Positions 38,014-47,369 of a DNA stretch of 54,453 bases are shown in pieces. The position numbers were made by a program, and so were the translations under genes. The first letter of the stretch is position 1. Every line of letters begins with the position of its first letter. The stretch covers positions 1 to 54,453 of the forward strand of contig NZ_FNEA01000027.1 of assembly GCF_900100045.1 (NCBI RefSeq). The letters are read 5' to 3'. The notes beneath the pieces are model-generated. The model did no database searches, was not told the DNA's origin, and was given only the letters and a program-made list of their open reading frames with translations. This DNA is from Paracoccus denitrificans. GTDB lineage: Bacteria > Pseudomonadota > Alphaproteobacteria > Rhodobacterales > Rhodobacteraceae.

Positions 38014-40184
38014 GCGACATGATCGCGACAAGCAGCCAGCCGGGTCCGCGTCCCGCCAGCCAGGGCCGCCCCCTGCTGCTTTCCGCGGAGGAGGGCTGGG
38101 AGGCGCTGGACCTGTCGCTGCCCGAAGGCCCGGCCACGCCGCCCGAGGCGCCGCTGGACATGCCCGAGCAGGATTTCCGCGGCCGCCCGCCGCTGGGGCC
38201 GGACAGCCGCTGGCCCTCGCTTGGCACCATCGCCGCGCGGCTGGTCGCCTTTGGCGGCGCGGCGGCGATCGCCTGGGTGGGCTGGCGGCAGATGATCCTG
38301 ACCTTCGGCTCGAACGTGACCTGGCTGCAATCGGTGCTGCTGGTGCTGTTCGCGCTGACCTTCACCTGGGTCGGGTTTTCCTTTACCTCGATGGTTTCGG
38401 GGCTTTTCGCGCGCCGGTTGCGCACGCCGGACGGCCCGAACGAGGCCAAGATCGCCGTGGTCATGCCGGTCTATCACGAGGATGCGGCGGCGACGACCGG
38501 GCTGCTGGCCGCCCTGGCGCGCGACCTCTATCGCGTGGGCCTGGCCGACCGGGCCGAGATCTTCGTGCTTTCCGACAGTCGCGAGCCGCGGGCCGTCTTC
38601 GAGGAGATGGCGGCGATCAGCCGGTTGCGCGACATCTCTCCGGTGCCGGTCTGGTATCGGCGCCGCAGCAGCAACAAGGGCCGCAAGGCCGGCAATGTCG
38701 GCGAATTCGTTCGCCGCTGGGGCGGGCGCTACGATCAGATGGTGGTGCTGGATGCCGACAGCGTGGTCGGCGCCGCCACCATCAGGACGCTGTCGGCGCG
38801 GATGAATGCCGACCCGGCGATCGGCCTGATCCAGACCATGCCGATGCTGGTCGGCGGCCAGACCATATTCGCCCGGCTGACGCAATTCGCCGGCCGCATC
38901 TATGGCCCGGCCGTCGCCCGCGGCGTCGCCGCATGGTCGGGCGACAGCGGCAATTTCTGGGGCCATAACGCGATCATCCGTGTCGAGGCCTTTGCACAAT
39001 GCTGCGGGCTGCCGGAACTGCCGGGCAAGCCGCCCTTCGGCGGCACCATCCTGAGCCACGACTTCGTCGAGGCCGCGCTGCTGCGCCGCGCCGGCTGGAA
39101 GGTGCGGCTGGACCACGACCTGCGCCAGAGCTTCGAGGGGTGCCCGCCCACGCTGCTGGACATGGCCGTGCGCGAGCGCCGCTGGGCGCAGGGCAACCTG
39201 CAACATGCGCGGCTGATCTTTTCGCGCGGTTTCGCCTGGATCAGCCGGGCGCATTTCGTCATCGGCATGCTGGGCTTTCTGATGTCGCCGATCTGGCTGA
39301 TGATGATCCTGGTGGGCCTTGCGCTGTCGGCCAATGTGCTGTTGTCGCGGCCAGACTACTTTCCGCAGACCTATCAGCTGTTCCCGACCTGGCCGATCTT
39401 CGACCCGGTGCGGATGCTGTGGCTGTTCGTCGCCGCCATGTCCTTTCTGCTGGTGCCCAAGTTCATCGCCATCTTCCGCGCCTGGCTGCGGCCCCTGGCC
39501 AAGGATTCGGGCGGCAATGTGCGGCTTCTGGCCTCGGCCATGTTCGAGATCGTGCTTTCCGCGCTGATCGCGCCGGTGCAGATGCTGATCCAGACCCGCC
39601 AGATCATCGAGATCCTGCGCGGCCGCGATTCCGGCTGGGAGGCGCAGGTCCGTGCCGGCCAGGTGCCGCCCTGGCATGTGGTGCTGCGCCGCCACGCGCT
39701 GCATGTCGCCCTGGGGGGTGCCACGCTGCTGGTGCTGGCCTTCCTGGCGCCCTGGCAACTGGTCTGGCTGTCGCCGATCCTGGCCGGGCTGATCCTGTCG
39801 CCCCTGACCTCGCGCTGGTCCGCAAGCCCGGTCTTCGGCCGCTGGGCGCGGCGGCAGGGCCTGCTGGTCACCCCCGAGGAGCGCGAGGCGCCCGAACTGC
39901 TGACCGCCGCCAATGCGCTGGATTTCCGCATCGCCGGCATGCTGCCGCGCGCCGGGCTGGACGTCCTGGGCCGCGATCCGGCCCTGCGTGCGCGCATCGC
40001 AGCGCTTCTGCCTGAAAACCCGCGCGCGCCCATCGAAGAGCGGCTGGATGCGATCTCGGCCGAGGCCAAGATCCGCCATGCCGGCTCGCAGGAACAGGCG
40101 CTGCGCTTCCTCAGCCCCGCCGAGCAGCTTGCGGTGATCGAGAACCGCGCGCTGATCGAAGCCTTCTCGAAGCTGCCGCAATGA
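38010..40184 (+). CDS. opgH: Glucan glucosyltransferase OpgH (MdoH)
   Basis: A 724-residue family 2 processive glucosyltransferase of the inner membrane that builds the glucan backbone from UDP-glucose. Membrane helices near residues 78-130 are followed by the catalytic domain with VVMPVYHEDAAAT, VLSDSREPR, VVLDADSVVGA (DxD), the acidic ILSHDFVEAALLRRAGW and RERRWAQGNLQHARL (the QxxRW-type motif). At least five further helices follow (GMLGFLMSPIWLMMILVG and on). The first ATG overlaps the opgG stop (ATGA), and the stop overlaps opgC likewise. Confidence 0.95.
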   Translation: MSDMIATSSQPGPRPASQGRPLLLSAEEGWEALDLSLPEGPATPPEAPLDMPEQDFRGRPPLGPDSRWPSLGTIAARLVAFGGAAAIAWVGWRQMILTFGSNVTWLQSVLLVLFALTFTWVGFSFTSMVSGLFARRLRTPDGPNEAKIAVVMPVYHEDAAATTGLLAALARDLYRVGLADRAEIFVLSDSREPRAVFEEMAAISRLRDISPVPVWYRRRSSNKGRKAGNVGEFVRRWGGRYDQMVVLDADSVVGAATIRTLSARMNADPAIGLIQTMPMLVGGQTIFARLTQFAGRIYGPAVARGVAAWSGDSGNFWGHNAIIRVEAFAQCCGLPELPGKPPFGGTILSHDFVEAALLRRAGWKVRLDHDLRQSFEGCPPTLLDMAVRERRWAQGNLQHARLIFSRGFAWISRAHFVIGMLGFLMSPIWLMMILVGLALSANVLLSRPDYFPQTYQLFPTWPIFDPVRMLWLFVAAMSFLLVPKFIAIFRAWLRPLAKDSGGNVRLLASAMFEIVLSALIAPVQMLIQTRQIIEILRGRDSGWEAQVRAGQVPPWHVVLRRHALHVALGGATLLVLAFLAPWQLVWLSPILAGLILSPLTSRWSASPVFGRWARRQGLLVTPEEREAPELLTAANALDFRIAGMLPRAGLDVLGRDPALRARIAALLPENPRAPIEERLDAISAEAKIRHAGSQEQALRFLSPAEQLAVIENRALIEAFSKLPQ

Positions 40185-41314
40185 AACGCATCGTCGCTCT
40201 GGATATGCTGCGCGGTTATGCGCTGGTCTGCATCATGCTGGACCACATGCCGATCGGCGTGCTGCGCAAGCTGACGCTGACCAATTTCGCCGTCTTCGAC
40301 GCGGCCGAGCTGTTCGTTCTGCTGTCGGGCTTTCTGGTCGGCATGGTCTGGATCAAGGTCGAGGCGCGCGAGGGCCGGCCTGCCGCGCAGATCCGTTTCC
40401 TGCGCCGCGCCGCTCAGGTCTGGCTGGCGCTGATCGCGGGGGCGATCCTGCTGGCGCTGTTCTCGGCGCTGCTGTTCAAGCTGCAGATGAACCATACCGC
40501 GGTCTGGTTCCAGTACGCGCGCTGGATCGTCGAACATCCCATCGGCTATGTCGCCACGGTGGCGCTGATGTGGATGCAGCCGAACCTGCTGGACGTGCTG
40601 GCGCTTTACGTGCTGCTGATCGCGACCGTGCCGGTGACGGTGCCCTTCATGCTGCGCTGGCCCTGGCTTGCCATGGCGGTCTCGGTGCTGGTGTGGATCC
40701 TTGCCCAGCCGCTGAACGCGCTGATCCCCAACCAGCGCCCGGGGCCGGGGCTGCTGTTCAATCCCTTCGGCTGGCAGATGCTGTTCTTTGCCGGCGTCGC
40801 CATGGGGGCCTTTCGCGACCGGATCATGCCGGTGCTGCGGCGCCATGCGGCACTGCTGACCTGGATTTCGGTGGGCGTGCTGCTGTTCAGCCTGACCATC
40901 GTGATCGCCTTGAAGATCGGTGCTCCGGCCAAGCCGGTCAGCCAGTTCCTGCGCCAGATCACCGGCGGCATCGACAAATGGTCGCTGGATTTCATGCGCT
41001 TCATCGCCATCCTGGCGGCAAGCTGGATCGTGGCGGTGCCCCTGGCGCGGCCTTTCGCCTGGATGGCCGCGACCGCTCCGGGCGAGGCGCTGGCCGAGAT
41101 CGGGCGCGGCGGGCTGTTTTCCTTTATCGTCTGCGTGATGCTGTCGATCTGGGGCGATGCGCTGGACATGACCGTGCCGCCGGGGCCGGCGAACCTGTGG
41201 CTGCGGCTGGCCATCGACATCTGGCTGGTCACCGCCTTCTGGGTGATCGCCGCGCTGTGGATGCGGCGCGAAACCTGGCTGCCACCGTTGCGGACGCGCC
41301 TCGGGTTGGGCTAG
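40181..41314 (+). CDS. opgC: OpgC membrane acyltransferase (glucan succinylation)
   Basis: A 377-residue integral membrane protein with about ten helices. The start MKRIVALDMLRGYALVCIML with DHMP, and then ELFVLLSGFLVGMVW, is diagnostic of the OpgC family, which adds succinyl groups to periplasmic glucans and makes them anionic. The four-base overlap with opgH fixes the start. It closes the opgGHC operon; no opgI is present. Confidence 0.92.
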   Translation: MKRIVALDMLRGYALVCIMLDHMPIGVLRKLTLTNFAVFDAAELFVLLSGFLVGMVWIKVEAREGRPAAQIRFLRRAAQVWLALIAGAILLALFSALLFKLQMNHTAVWFQYARWIVEHPIGYVATVALMWMQPNLLDVLALYVLLIATVPVTVPFMLRWPWLAMAVSVLVWILAQPLNALIPNQRPGPGLLFNPFGWQMLFFAGVAMGAFRDRIMPVLRRHAALLTWISVGVLLFSLTIVIALKIGAPAKPVSQFLRQITGGIDKWSLDFMRFIAILAASWIVAVPLARPFAWMAATAPGEALAEIGRGGLFSFIVCVMLSIWGDALDMTVPPGPANLWLRLAIDIWLVTAFWVIAALWMRRETWLPPLRTRLGLG

Positions 41315-41384
41315 GGGGCGGGGCGGGGCTTGCCTCGTGCGGCCCCAACCGCTCAACTGTCCGCTGCAAAGCCGAGGAGGGATC

Positions 41385-43052
41385 ATGAAATCGGATATCC
41401 AGATCGCCCGCGAGGCGCAGAAGCTGCCCATCGCGCAGATCGCCGGACGGCTGGGCCTGGCCGAGGCCGATTTCCTGCCCTATGGCCACGACAAGGCCAA
41501 GATCGCGCATGAGGCCATCGCCGCGCTGGCCGGGCGGCCGCAGGGCCGGCTGATCCTGGTCACGGCGATCAACCCGACCCCTGCGGGCGAGGGCAAGACC
41601 ACGACCACCGTCGGCCTGGGCGACGCGCTGAACCGGATCGGCAAGCGGGCCACGGTCTGCATCCGCGAGGCCTCGCTGGGGCCGAATTTCGGCATGAAGG
41701 GCGGGGCCGCGGGCGGCGGTCATGCGCAGATCGTGCCGATGGAAGACATGAACCTGCATTTCACCGGCGATTTCCATGCCGTCACCAGCGCGCACAACCT
41801 GCTGGCGGCGATGATCGACAACCATATCCATTGGGGCAACGCGCTGCGCATCGACCCGCGGCGGGTGACCTGGCGGCGGGTCATGGACATGAACGACCGG
41901 GTGCTGCGTCAGGTGGTTGTGGCGCTTGGCGGGCCGGCCAACGGCGTGCCGCGCGAATGCGGCTTTGACATCACCGTCGCCTCCGAGGTGATGGCGATCC
42001 TGTGCCTTGCCTCGGATCTCGCCGATCTGCAGGCGCGGCTGGGTCGCATCGTCATCGGCCAGACCTTCGACCGCAGGCCGGTGACCGCGCATGACCTGGG
42101 CGCCGAGGGCGCGATGACCGTGCTGCTACGCGACGCCTTGCAGCCGAATCTGGTGCAGACGCTGGAAAACAACCCGGCGCTGGTCCATGGCGGGCCCTTT
42201 GCCAATATCGCGCATGGCTGCAATTCGGTCATGGCGACGCGCACCGCCCTGGCGTTGTCGGATTACGTGGTGACCGAGGCCGGCTTCGGCGCCGATCTGG
42301 GGGCCGAGAAGTTCCTCAACATCAAGTGCCGGCTCGCTGGCCTGCAACCCGCCGCCGCCGTGCTGGTGGCCACGGTGCGGGCGCTCAAGATGAACGGCGG
42401 CGTCGCCCGCACCGACCTGGGGGCCGAGAATGTCGCGGCGCTGCGGGCGGGCTGCGCCAATCTGGGCCGCCATATCCAGAACCTGCGCCGCTTCGGCCTG
42501 CCGGTGGTGGTGGCGATCAACCATTTCTCGGGCGATACCGAGGCCGAGATCGCCGCGCTTGCCGATTATTGCCGCGAGCGGGGCGTGCAGGCGGTGCTGT
42601 GCCGGCATTGGGCCGAGGGCGGCAAGGGCGCCGAGGATCTGGCCCGCGCCGTGGTCGCGCTGGCCGAGGGTGGCGCGGATTTCACGCCTCTCTATCCCGA
42701 CGAGATGCCGCTGGCCGAAAAGATCGAGACCATCTGCCACCGCATCTATGGCGCCGGCCAGGTCGAGTTCCTGCCCCATATCGTCGAGCGGCTGGAGGAA
42801 TGGCAGGCGGCCGGGCATGGCCACCTGCCGGTCTGCATGGCCAAGACGCAATATTCCTTTTCCGCCAACCCGGCGGCGCTTGGCGCGCCCGAGGGCTTTA
42901 CCATCCCGGTGCGCGAGGTGCGGCTGGCCGCCGGGGCGGGATTCGTGGTGGCGATCTGCGGCGACATCATGACCATGCCCGGCCTGCCGCGCGAGCCTTC
43001 GGCGCTGCGCATCGGGGTTGATGCGGACGGCCATGTGCAGGGCCTGTTCTAG
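41385..43052 (+). CDS. fhs: Formate-tetrahydrofolate ligase
   Basis: A 555-residue ATP-dependent ligase making 10-formyl-tetrahydrofolate from formate. ITAINPTPAGEGKTTTTVGLG is the ATP-binding region, REASLGPNFGMKGGAAGGGHAQ and the DMNLHFTGDFHA segment are signature stretches, and length is that of the family. GAGGAGG precedes the ATG by six bases. The nadD gene begins four bases after its stop. It supplies one-carbon units for purine and methionine synthesis and, in Paracoccus, may work in formate or methanol metabolism. Confidence 0.97.
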   Translation: MKSDIQIAREAQKLPIAQIAGRLGLAEADFLPYGHDKAKIAHEAIAALAGRPQGRLILVTAINPTPAGEGKTTTTVGLGDALNRIGKRATVCIREASLGPNFGMKGGAAGGGHAQIVPMEDMNLHFTGDFHAVTSAHNLLAAMIDNHIHWGNALRIDPRRVTWRRVMDMNDRVLRQVVVALGGPANGVPRECGFDITVASEVMAILCLASDLADLQARLGRIVIGQTFDRRPVTAHDLGAEGAMTVLLRDALQPNLVQTLENNPALVHGGPFANIAHGCNSVMATRTALALSDYVVTEAGFGADLGAEKFLNIKCRLAGLQPAAAVLVATVRALKMNGGVARTDLGAENVAALRAGCANLGRHIQNLRRFGLPVVVAINHFSGDTEAEIAALADYCRERGVQAVLCRHWAEGGKGAEDLARAVVALAEGGADFTPLYPDEMPLAEKIETICHRIYGAGQVEFLPHIVERLEEWQAAGHGHLPVCMAKTQYSFSANPAALGAPEGFTIPVREVRLAAGAGFVVAICGDIMTMPGLPREPSALRIGVDADGHVQGLF

Positions 43053-43055
43053 CCG

Positions 43056-43658
43056 ATGCGCGCAGGCTTTCCCTTTGCGCCGCCCGGCATGACCGTCGGG
43101 CTGCTGGGCGGTTCCTTCGATCCCGCGCATGAAGGCCATGTGCATATCACCGACGAGGCGCTGCGCCGTTTCGGCCTGGACCGGATCTGGTGGCTGGTCA
43201 GTCCCGGCAATCCGCTGAAGCCGCATGGCCCGGCGCCGCTGGACGAACGCATCGCGCGCGCGCGGCGCATCATGCGCGACCCAAGGGTCGAGATCACCGG
43301 CATCGAGGCGCGGCTGGGCACGCGCATGACCCGCGACACCATCGCCGCACTGCAACGGCTTTATCCCGGCGTGCGCTTCGTCTGGCTGATGGGGGCCGAC
43401 AACCTGGTGCAGTTCGACCGCTGGGATCGCTGGCAAGACATCGCGGCGCGGGTGCCGATCGGCGTGATCGCCCGGCCCGGCTGGCGGATGCCGGCGCGGT
43501 TCTCGCGCGCGGCGCGGCTGCTGTGGCGCGCGCGCCTGCCCGAGTCGCGAGCCCGTGAACTCGCCCGCGCTAGGCCGCCGGCCTGGGTGATGATAAACCT
43601 GCCGCTGAACAAGCTGAGCTCCACCGCGATCCGCGTGCTGGGGCCGAAAGGACGCTGA
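43056..43658 (+). CDS. nadD: Nicotinate-nucleotide adenylyltransferase
   Basis: A 200-residue nucleotidyltransferase of NAD synthesis, converting nicotinate mononucleotide and ATP to deamido-NAD. LLGGSFDPAHEGHVHITDEA holds the T/HxGH nucleotide motif; WLVSPGNPLKPHGPAP and WLMGADNLVQFDRW follow, and NKLSSTAIR is the ISSTxIR motif. The start at 43056 lacks a clear ribosome site; coupling with fhs would explain this, while ATG 43089 is an alternative. It overlaps dacB by one base. Confidence 0.95.
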   Translation: MRAGFPFAPPGMTVGLLGGSFDPAHEGHVHITDEALRRFGLDRIWWLVSPGNPLKPHGPAPLDERIARARRIMRDPRVEITGIEARLGTRMTRDTIAALQRLYPGVRFVWLMGADNLVQFDRWDRWQDIAARVPIGVIARPGWRMPARFSRAARLLWRARLPESRARELARARPPAWVMINLPLNKLSSTAIRVLGPKGR

Positions 43659-45112
43659 TGAACGGATGGACGCGGCGCGGCTTCATGGCGGGGCTGGGGC
43701 TTCTGGCCCTGGCGCCGCGCATGGCGCCGGCGCAGCAAAGGCCGGCGGTGCGGCCCACGGGCTTCGACCCCGAGGCGCTGATCGCTGCCGCGGGCCTTGG
43801 CGGAGCGGTGGCCTATGCGGTGATCGACCCGGCCTCGGGGCAGGTGCTGGCCGAGCGCCAGCCCGAGCCTTCCATGGCGCCGGCAAGCACGCTGAAGGCC
43901 GTGACGGCGCTTTACGCGCTGGACCGGCTGGGCGAGAGGCACCGTTTTGCCACCCGCGTCATCCGGGCCGGCAATACGCTGATCCTGGCGGGTGGGGGCG
44001 ATCCGGTGCTGGACACCGATGCGCTGGACGAACTCGCCGCCGCGGCCGTCGCGGATGAACAGGCCGCCGGCCGCCCGGCACCGACCGCATTCGCCGTCTG
44101 GGGCGGGGCGCTGCCGCGTATCGGCCGGCTGGACCCGGCGCAGGACGAGCATCTGCCCTACAACCCCTCGATCTCGGGGATGATCCTGAACTTCAACCGC
44201 GTGCATCTGGACTGGCGGCGCGGCGACAAGGGCTATCAGCTTTCGTTGCAGGCGCGGGGCCGCAAGCTTTCGCCCCGGGCCTATACGACCGCCATCGCGG
44301 CGGTGGACCGCGGGCTGCCGCTGTTCACCTATGAGGCGGGCAAGTTGGAAAGCTGGACCATCGCGCGCAGCAGCCTGGGCAAGTCCGGCAGCCGCTGGCT
44401 GCCCGTCCGCCGCCCCGAGCTTTACGCCGGCGACGTGTTCCAGACGCTTTGCCGCGCGCGCGGTCTGGCGCTGCCCAATCCCGAGGTGATCGAGATCCTG
44501 CCCGAAGGGGCCGAGATCGCGCGCCACGAAAGCCCGGACCTGCGCCGGATCGTGCGGGACATGATGGAATATTCGACCAACCTGACCGCCGAGGTGATCG
44601 GCCTTGCCGCCAGCCGCGCGGGCGACGTGGGGGCCTCGGCCGCGGCCATGGCGGATTGGCTGCGCGGGCAGGGGATCGGCGGCGACTTCGCCTTTCACGA
44701 CCATTCCGGCCTGTCGCCCCTGAACCGCGTCAACGCGGGCATGCTGGCCGCGCTGGTGGCCGGGCCGGGCCGGACGCGCGATCTGCGCGGGCTGATGAAG
44801 CTGATCCCGCTGCGGGACGCGCGCGGCAAGCGCAAGGACAGCGACATCCGCATCGAGGCCAAGACCGGGACGCTGAACTTCGTCTCGAACCTGGCGGGTT
44901 ATGCACAGGCCCCCGACGGCCGGGAACTGGGCTTTGCCATCCTGACCGCCGACGAGGATCGCCGTGCCGCAAGCGAGGGCCAGGAGCTGCCCGAGGGCGT
45001 CGCCGGCTGGACCAAGCGTTCCAAGGCGTTGCAGCAGGCGCTGATCGAGGGCTGGCTGGGCGAATTCGCCGGGCAGGCCCCCGTCGCCTCGGTGCAGGGG
45101 GCGACGCTTTAA
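43658..45112 (+). CDS. dacB: D-alanyl-D-alanine carboxypeptidase/endopeptidase (PBP4, peptidase S13)
   Basis: A 484-residue periplasmic penicillin-binding protein that trims or cuts peptidoglycan cross-links. The N-terminus MNGWTRRGFMAGLGLLALAP is a twin-arginine-like signal. The three catalytic motifs are present: SxxK as PASTLKAVT (Ser near residue 73), SxN as YSTNLTAEVIG, and KTGT in IEAKTGTLNFVSN. The start overlaps the nadD stop (TGATG), so fhs-nadD-dacB are likely one transcript. Confidence 0.93.
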   Translation: MNGWTRRGFMAGLGLLALAPRMAPAQQRPAVRPTGFDPEALIAAAGLGGAVAYAVIDPASGQVLAERQPEPSMAPASTLKAVTALYALDRLGERHRFATRVIRAGNTLILAGGGDPVLDTDALDELAAAAVADEQAAGRPAPTAFAVWGGALPRIGRLDPAQDEHLPYNPSISGMILNFNRVHLDWRRGDKGYQLSLQARGRKLSPRAYTTAIAAVDRGLPLFTYEAGKLESWTIARSSLGKSGSRWLPVRRPELYAGDVFQTLCRARGLALPNPEVIEILPEGAEIARHESPDLRRIVRDMMEYSTNLTAEVIGLAASRAGDVGASAAAMADWLRGQGIGGDFAFHDHSGLSPLNRVNAGMLAALVAGPGRTRDLRGLMKLIPLRDARGKRKDSDIRIEAKTGTLNFVSNLAGYAQAPDGRELGFAILTADEDRRAASEGQELPEGVAGWTKRSKALQQALIEGWLGEFAGQAPVASVQGATL

Positions 45113-45122
45113 GGCAGGCGGT

Positions 45123-45545
45123 CTAGAGCACGCGGTGGCGGGCGCGGGCGGCAAGCTCGATGGCGGCGGCGTGCAGGCGCGCGATCTCGAGCTGGTCGCG
45201 GATCTCGGCCAGCATCTCGGCCTCGATCTCGCCCAGCCGGCCGTCGGATGCCGCGACGTCGCAGGCCAGCACATAGGCGGTGTCGAACAGCTTTTGGGGC
45301 AGCGCATCGCGGACCAGGCCGAACAACGCGTCCAGCCCGTCCTCTTCCTCGAACAGCGTGACTACGGTCTGCGACACGGCGCGGATGCGGTCGATGTCGT
45401 AATCGGCAAAGACCGGGGTATGGTTCACCGCGCGCTCGATGGCGAGCAGTTCGGCGGTGCGCGGGTTCTGGTCCGAGGCCGAGACCGCCACCATCACCGC
45501 GACCAGCGCGTCGCAGGGCGAGAACGAGGGCAGGCTGTCGGGCAT
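45123..45545 (-). CDS. TerB-family protein
   Basis: A 140-residue all-helical acidic protein of the TerB/tellurite-resistance-like family: SPCDALVAVMVAVSASDQNP with RTAELLAIERAVNHTP, then AYVLACDVAASDGRLGEIE, two helical hairpins with conserved acidic residues. The chromosomal, stand-alone form is common in Rhodobacteraceae and no ter genes adjoin, so the role is unknown. GGAGAG precedes ATG 45545 by about seven bases. It is convergent with dacB and divergent from lysK. Confidence 0.75.
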   Translation of the reverse strand: MPDSLPSFSPCDALVAVMVAVSASDQNPRTAELLAIERAVNHTPVFADYDIDRIRAVSQTVVTLFEEEDGLDALFGLVRDALPQKLFDTAYVLACDVAASDGRLGEIEAEMLAEIRDQLEIARLHAAAIELAARARHRVL

Positions 45546-45636
45546 GGTATTTCTCTCCATCGGTTCGAGGGCGTAATTATTGACCAAACCGCCGCGTTTC
45601 AATACGGGGAAAGTTCCGAGAAATGGAGAACTCCCG

Positions 45637-47229
45637 ATGACCGCCCTGCGTGATGCCGCGATGAAATCCAAGGCCTGGCCTTTCGAGGAGGCCCGCCGCG
45701 TGCTGAAACGCTATGAGAAGAAGGACCCAGAAAAGGGCTATGTGCTGTTCGAGACCGGCTACGGCCCCTCGGGCCTGCCGCATATCGGCACCTTCGGCGA
45801 GGTGGCGCGCACGACGATGATCCGCCGCGCCTTCCAGATCATCTCGGACATCCCGACGCGGCTGTTCTGCTTTTCCGACGACATGGACGGCATGCGCAAG
45901 GTGCCCGACAACGTGCCGCAGCAAGAGATGCTGCGCCAACACCTGCAAGAGCCGCTGACCACGGTGCCCGATCCGTTCGGCGAATATGGCAGCTTCGGCG
46001 CGCATAACAACGCCATGCTGCGCCGGTTCCTGGACACCTTCGGGTTCGAATACGAATTCATCAGCGCGACCGAGTTCTACAAGTCCGGCCAATTCGACGA
46101 GACGCTGCTGAAGGCGGCCGAGAAATACGACGCCATCATGGAGGTGATGCTGGCCTCGCTGCGCGAGGAGCGCCAGCAGACCTATTCCTGCTTCCTGCCG
46201 ATCAGCCCCAAGACCGGCAAGGTGCTTTACGTGCCGATCAAGCATGTCGATGCCAAGGCCGGCACCATCACCTTCGACGACGAGGACGGCGAGGAACTGA
46301 CGCTGCCGGTCACCGGCGGCCAGGTCAAGCTGCAATGGAAGCCGGATTTCGGTGCCCGTTGGGCGGCGCTGGACGTGGATTTCGAGATGTATGGCAAGGA
46401 TCACTCCACCAACACCCCGATCTATGACGGCATTTGCAGGATCCTGGGCGGGCGGGCGCCCGAGCATTTCACCTATGAGCTGTTCCTGGACCAGCACGGC
46501 CAGAAGATCAGCAAGTCCAAGGGCAACGGGCTTTCGATCGACGAATGGCTGACCTATGCCGCGACCGAGAGCCTGTCCTATTTCATGTTCCAGAAGCCCA
46601 AGACGGCGAAGCGGATGTATTTCGACGTCATCCCCAAGGCGGTGGACGAATATCACCAGCAGCTGCGCGCCTATCCCGACCAGACGGTCGAGCAGCAGTT
46701 GGCCAACCCGGTCTGGCACATCCATGGCGGCGAGGTTCCGGCCTCGGACATGGTGGTGCCGTTCCAGATGCTCCTGAACCTCGCCTCGGTCGCGGGGGCC
46801 AAGGACAAGACCGGGCTTTGGGGCTTCATCCGCCGCTATGCGCCCGAGGCCAGCCCCGAGACGAACCCGACGCTGGACCAGGCCGCCGAATTCGCCGTGC
46901 GCTATTTCAACGATTTCGTGGCCCCGACGCGCAGCTTCCGCGCGCCCACGGAAATCGAGCGCCGGGCGCTGGAGGACCTGGCCGGGCGGCTGGCGGCATG
47001 GGCCCAGCCCGCCGATGCCGAGGCGCTGCAGACCATGGTCTTTGCCATCGGCCGCGAACACGGGTTCGAGCCGATGAAGGACTGGTTCCAGGCGCTTTAC
47101 CAGGTGCTGCTGGGTGCCGATCAGGGGCCGCGCTTTGGCGGTTTCATCGCGCTTTACGGCGTGGACGAGACCCGCGCGCTGATCGAACGCGCGCTGGCCG
47201 GCGAACTGGCGGCCGAGACGACCGCCTGA
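45637..47229 (+). CDS. lysK: Lysyl-tRNA synthetase, class I
   Basis: A 530-residue class I lysyl-tRNA synthetase, the archaeal-type enzyme found in alphaproteobacteria instead of the class II LysS. The HIGH motif is GPSGLPHIGTFGEVART and KMSKS is GQKISKSKGNGLS; MYGKDHSTNTPIYDGICRIL is family-typical. The ATG at 45637 follows GGAG with suitable spacing; ATG 45661 is possible. The gene stands alone, divergent from the TerB-family gene. Confidence 0.96.
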   Translation: MTALRDAAMKSKAWPFEEARRVLKRYEKKDPEKGYVLFETGYGPSGLPHIGTFGEVARTTMIRRAFQIISDIPTRLFCFSDDMDGMRKVPDNVPQQEMLRQHLQEPLTTVPDPFGEYGSFGAHNNAMLRRFLDTFGFEYEFISATEFYKSGQFDETLLKAAEKYDAIMEVMLASLREERQQTYSCFLPISPKTGKVLYVPIKHVDAKAGTITFDDEDGEELTLPVTGGQVKLQWKPDFGARWAALDVDFEMYGKDHSTNTPIYDGICRILGGRAPEHFTYELFLDQHGQKISKSKGNGLSIDEWLTYAATESLSYFMFQKPKTAKRMYFDVIPKAVDEYHQQLRAYPDQTVEQQLANPVWHIHGGEVPASDMVVPFQMLLNLASVAGAKDKTGLWGFIRRYAPEASPETNPTLDQAAEFAVRYFNDFVAPTRSFRAPTEIERRALEDLAGRLAAWAQPADAEALQTMVFAIGREHGFEPMKDWFQALYQVLLGADQGPRFGGFIALYGVDETRALIERALAGELAAETTA

Positions 47230-47282
47230 TCCGGCACCGGAAATGCCATGTTGCGCGCGGCCGCGTTGTCGCGCGCGCATGG

Positions 47283-47298
47283 TTAACGGCCGGTTAAC
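47283..47298 (+). promoter_or_regulatory. CtrA binding site upstream of the beta-helix gene
   Basis: TTAACGGCCGGTTAAC fits the full CtrA consensus TTAA-N7-TTAAC exactly. TTAA is very rare in this GC-rich window, and the site is 72 bases before the start of the beta-helix gene at 47370. Control by the CtrA cell-cycle/motility regulator is inferred. Confidence 0.75.
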
Positions 47299-47369
47299 GC
47301 GACATTGCCAGTTTCCTACCGGACCGCGCGGGCATCAGCCCCGCAAGTTCTGGATGAGGGAGAATTGGC

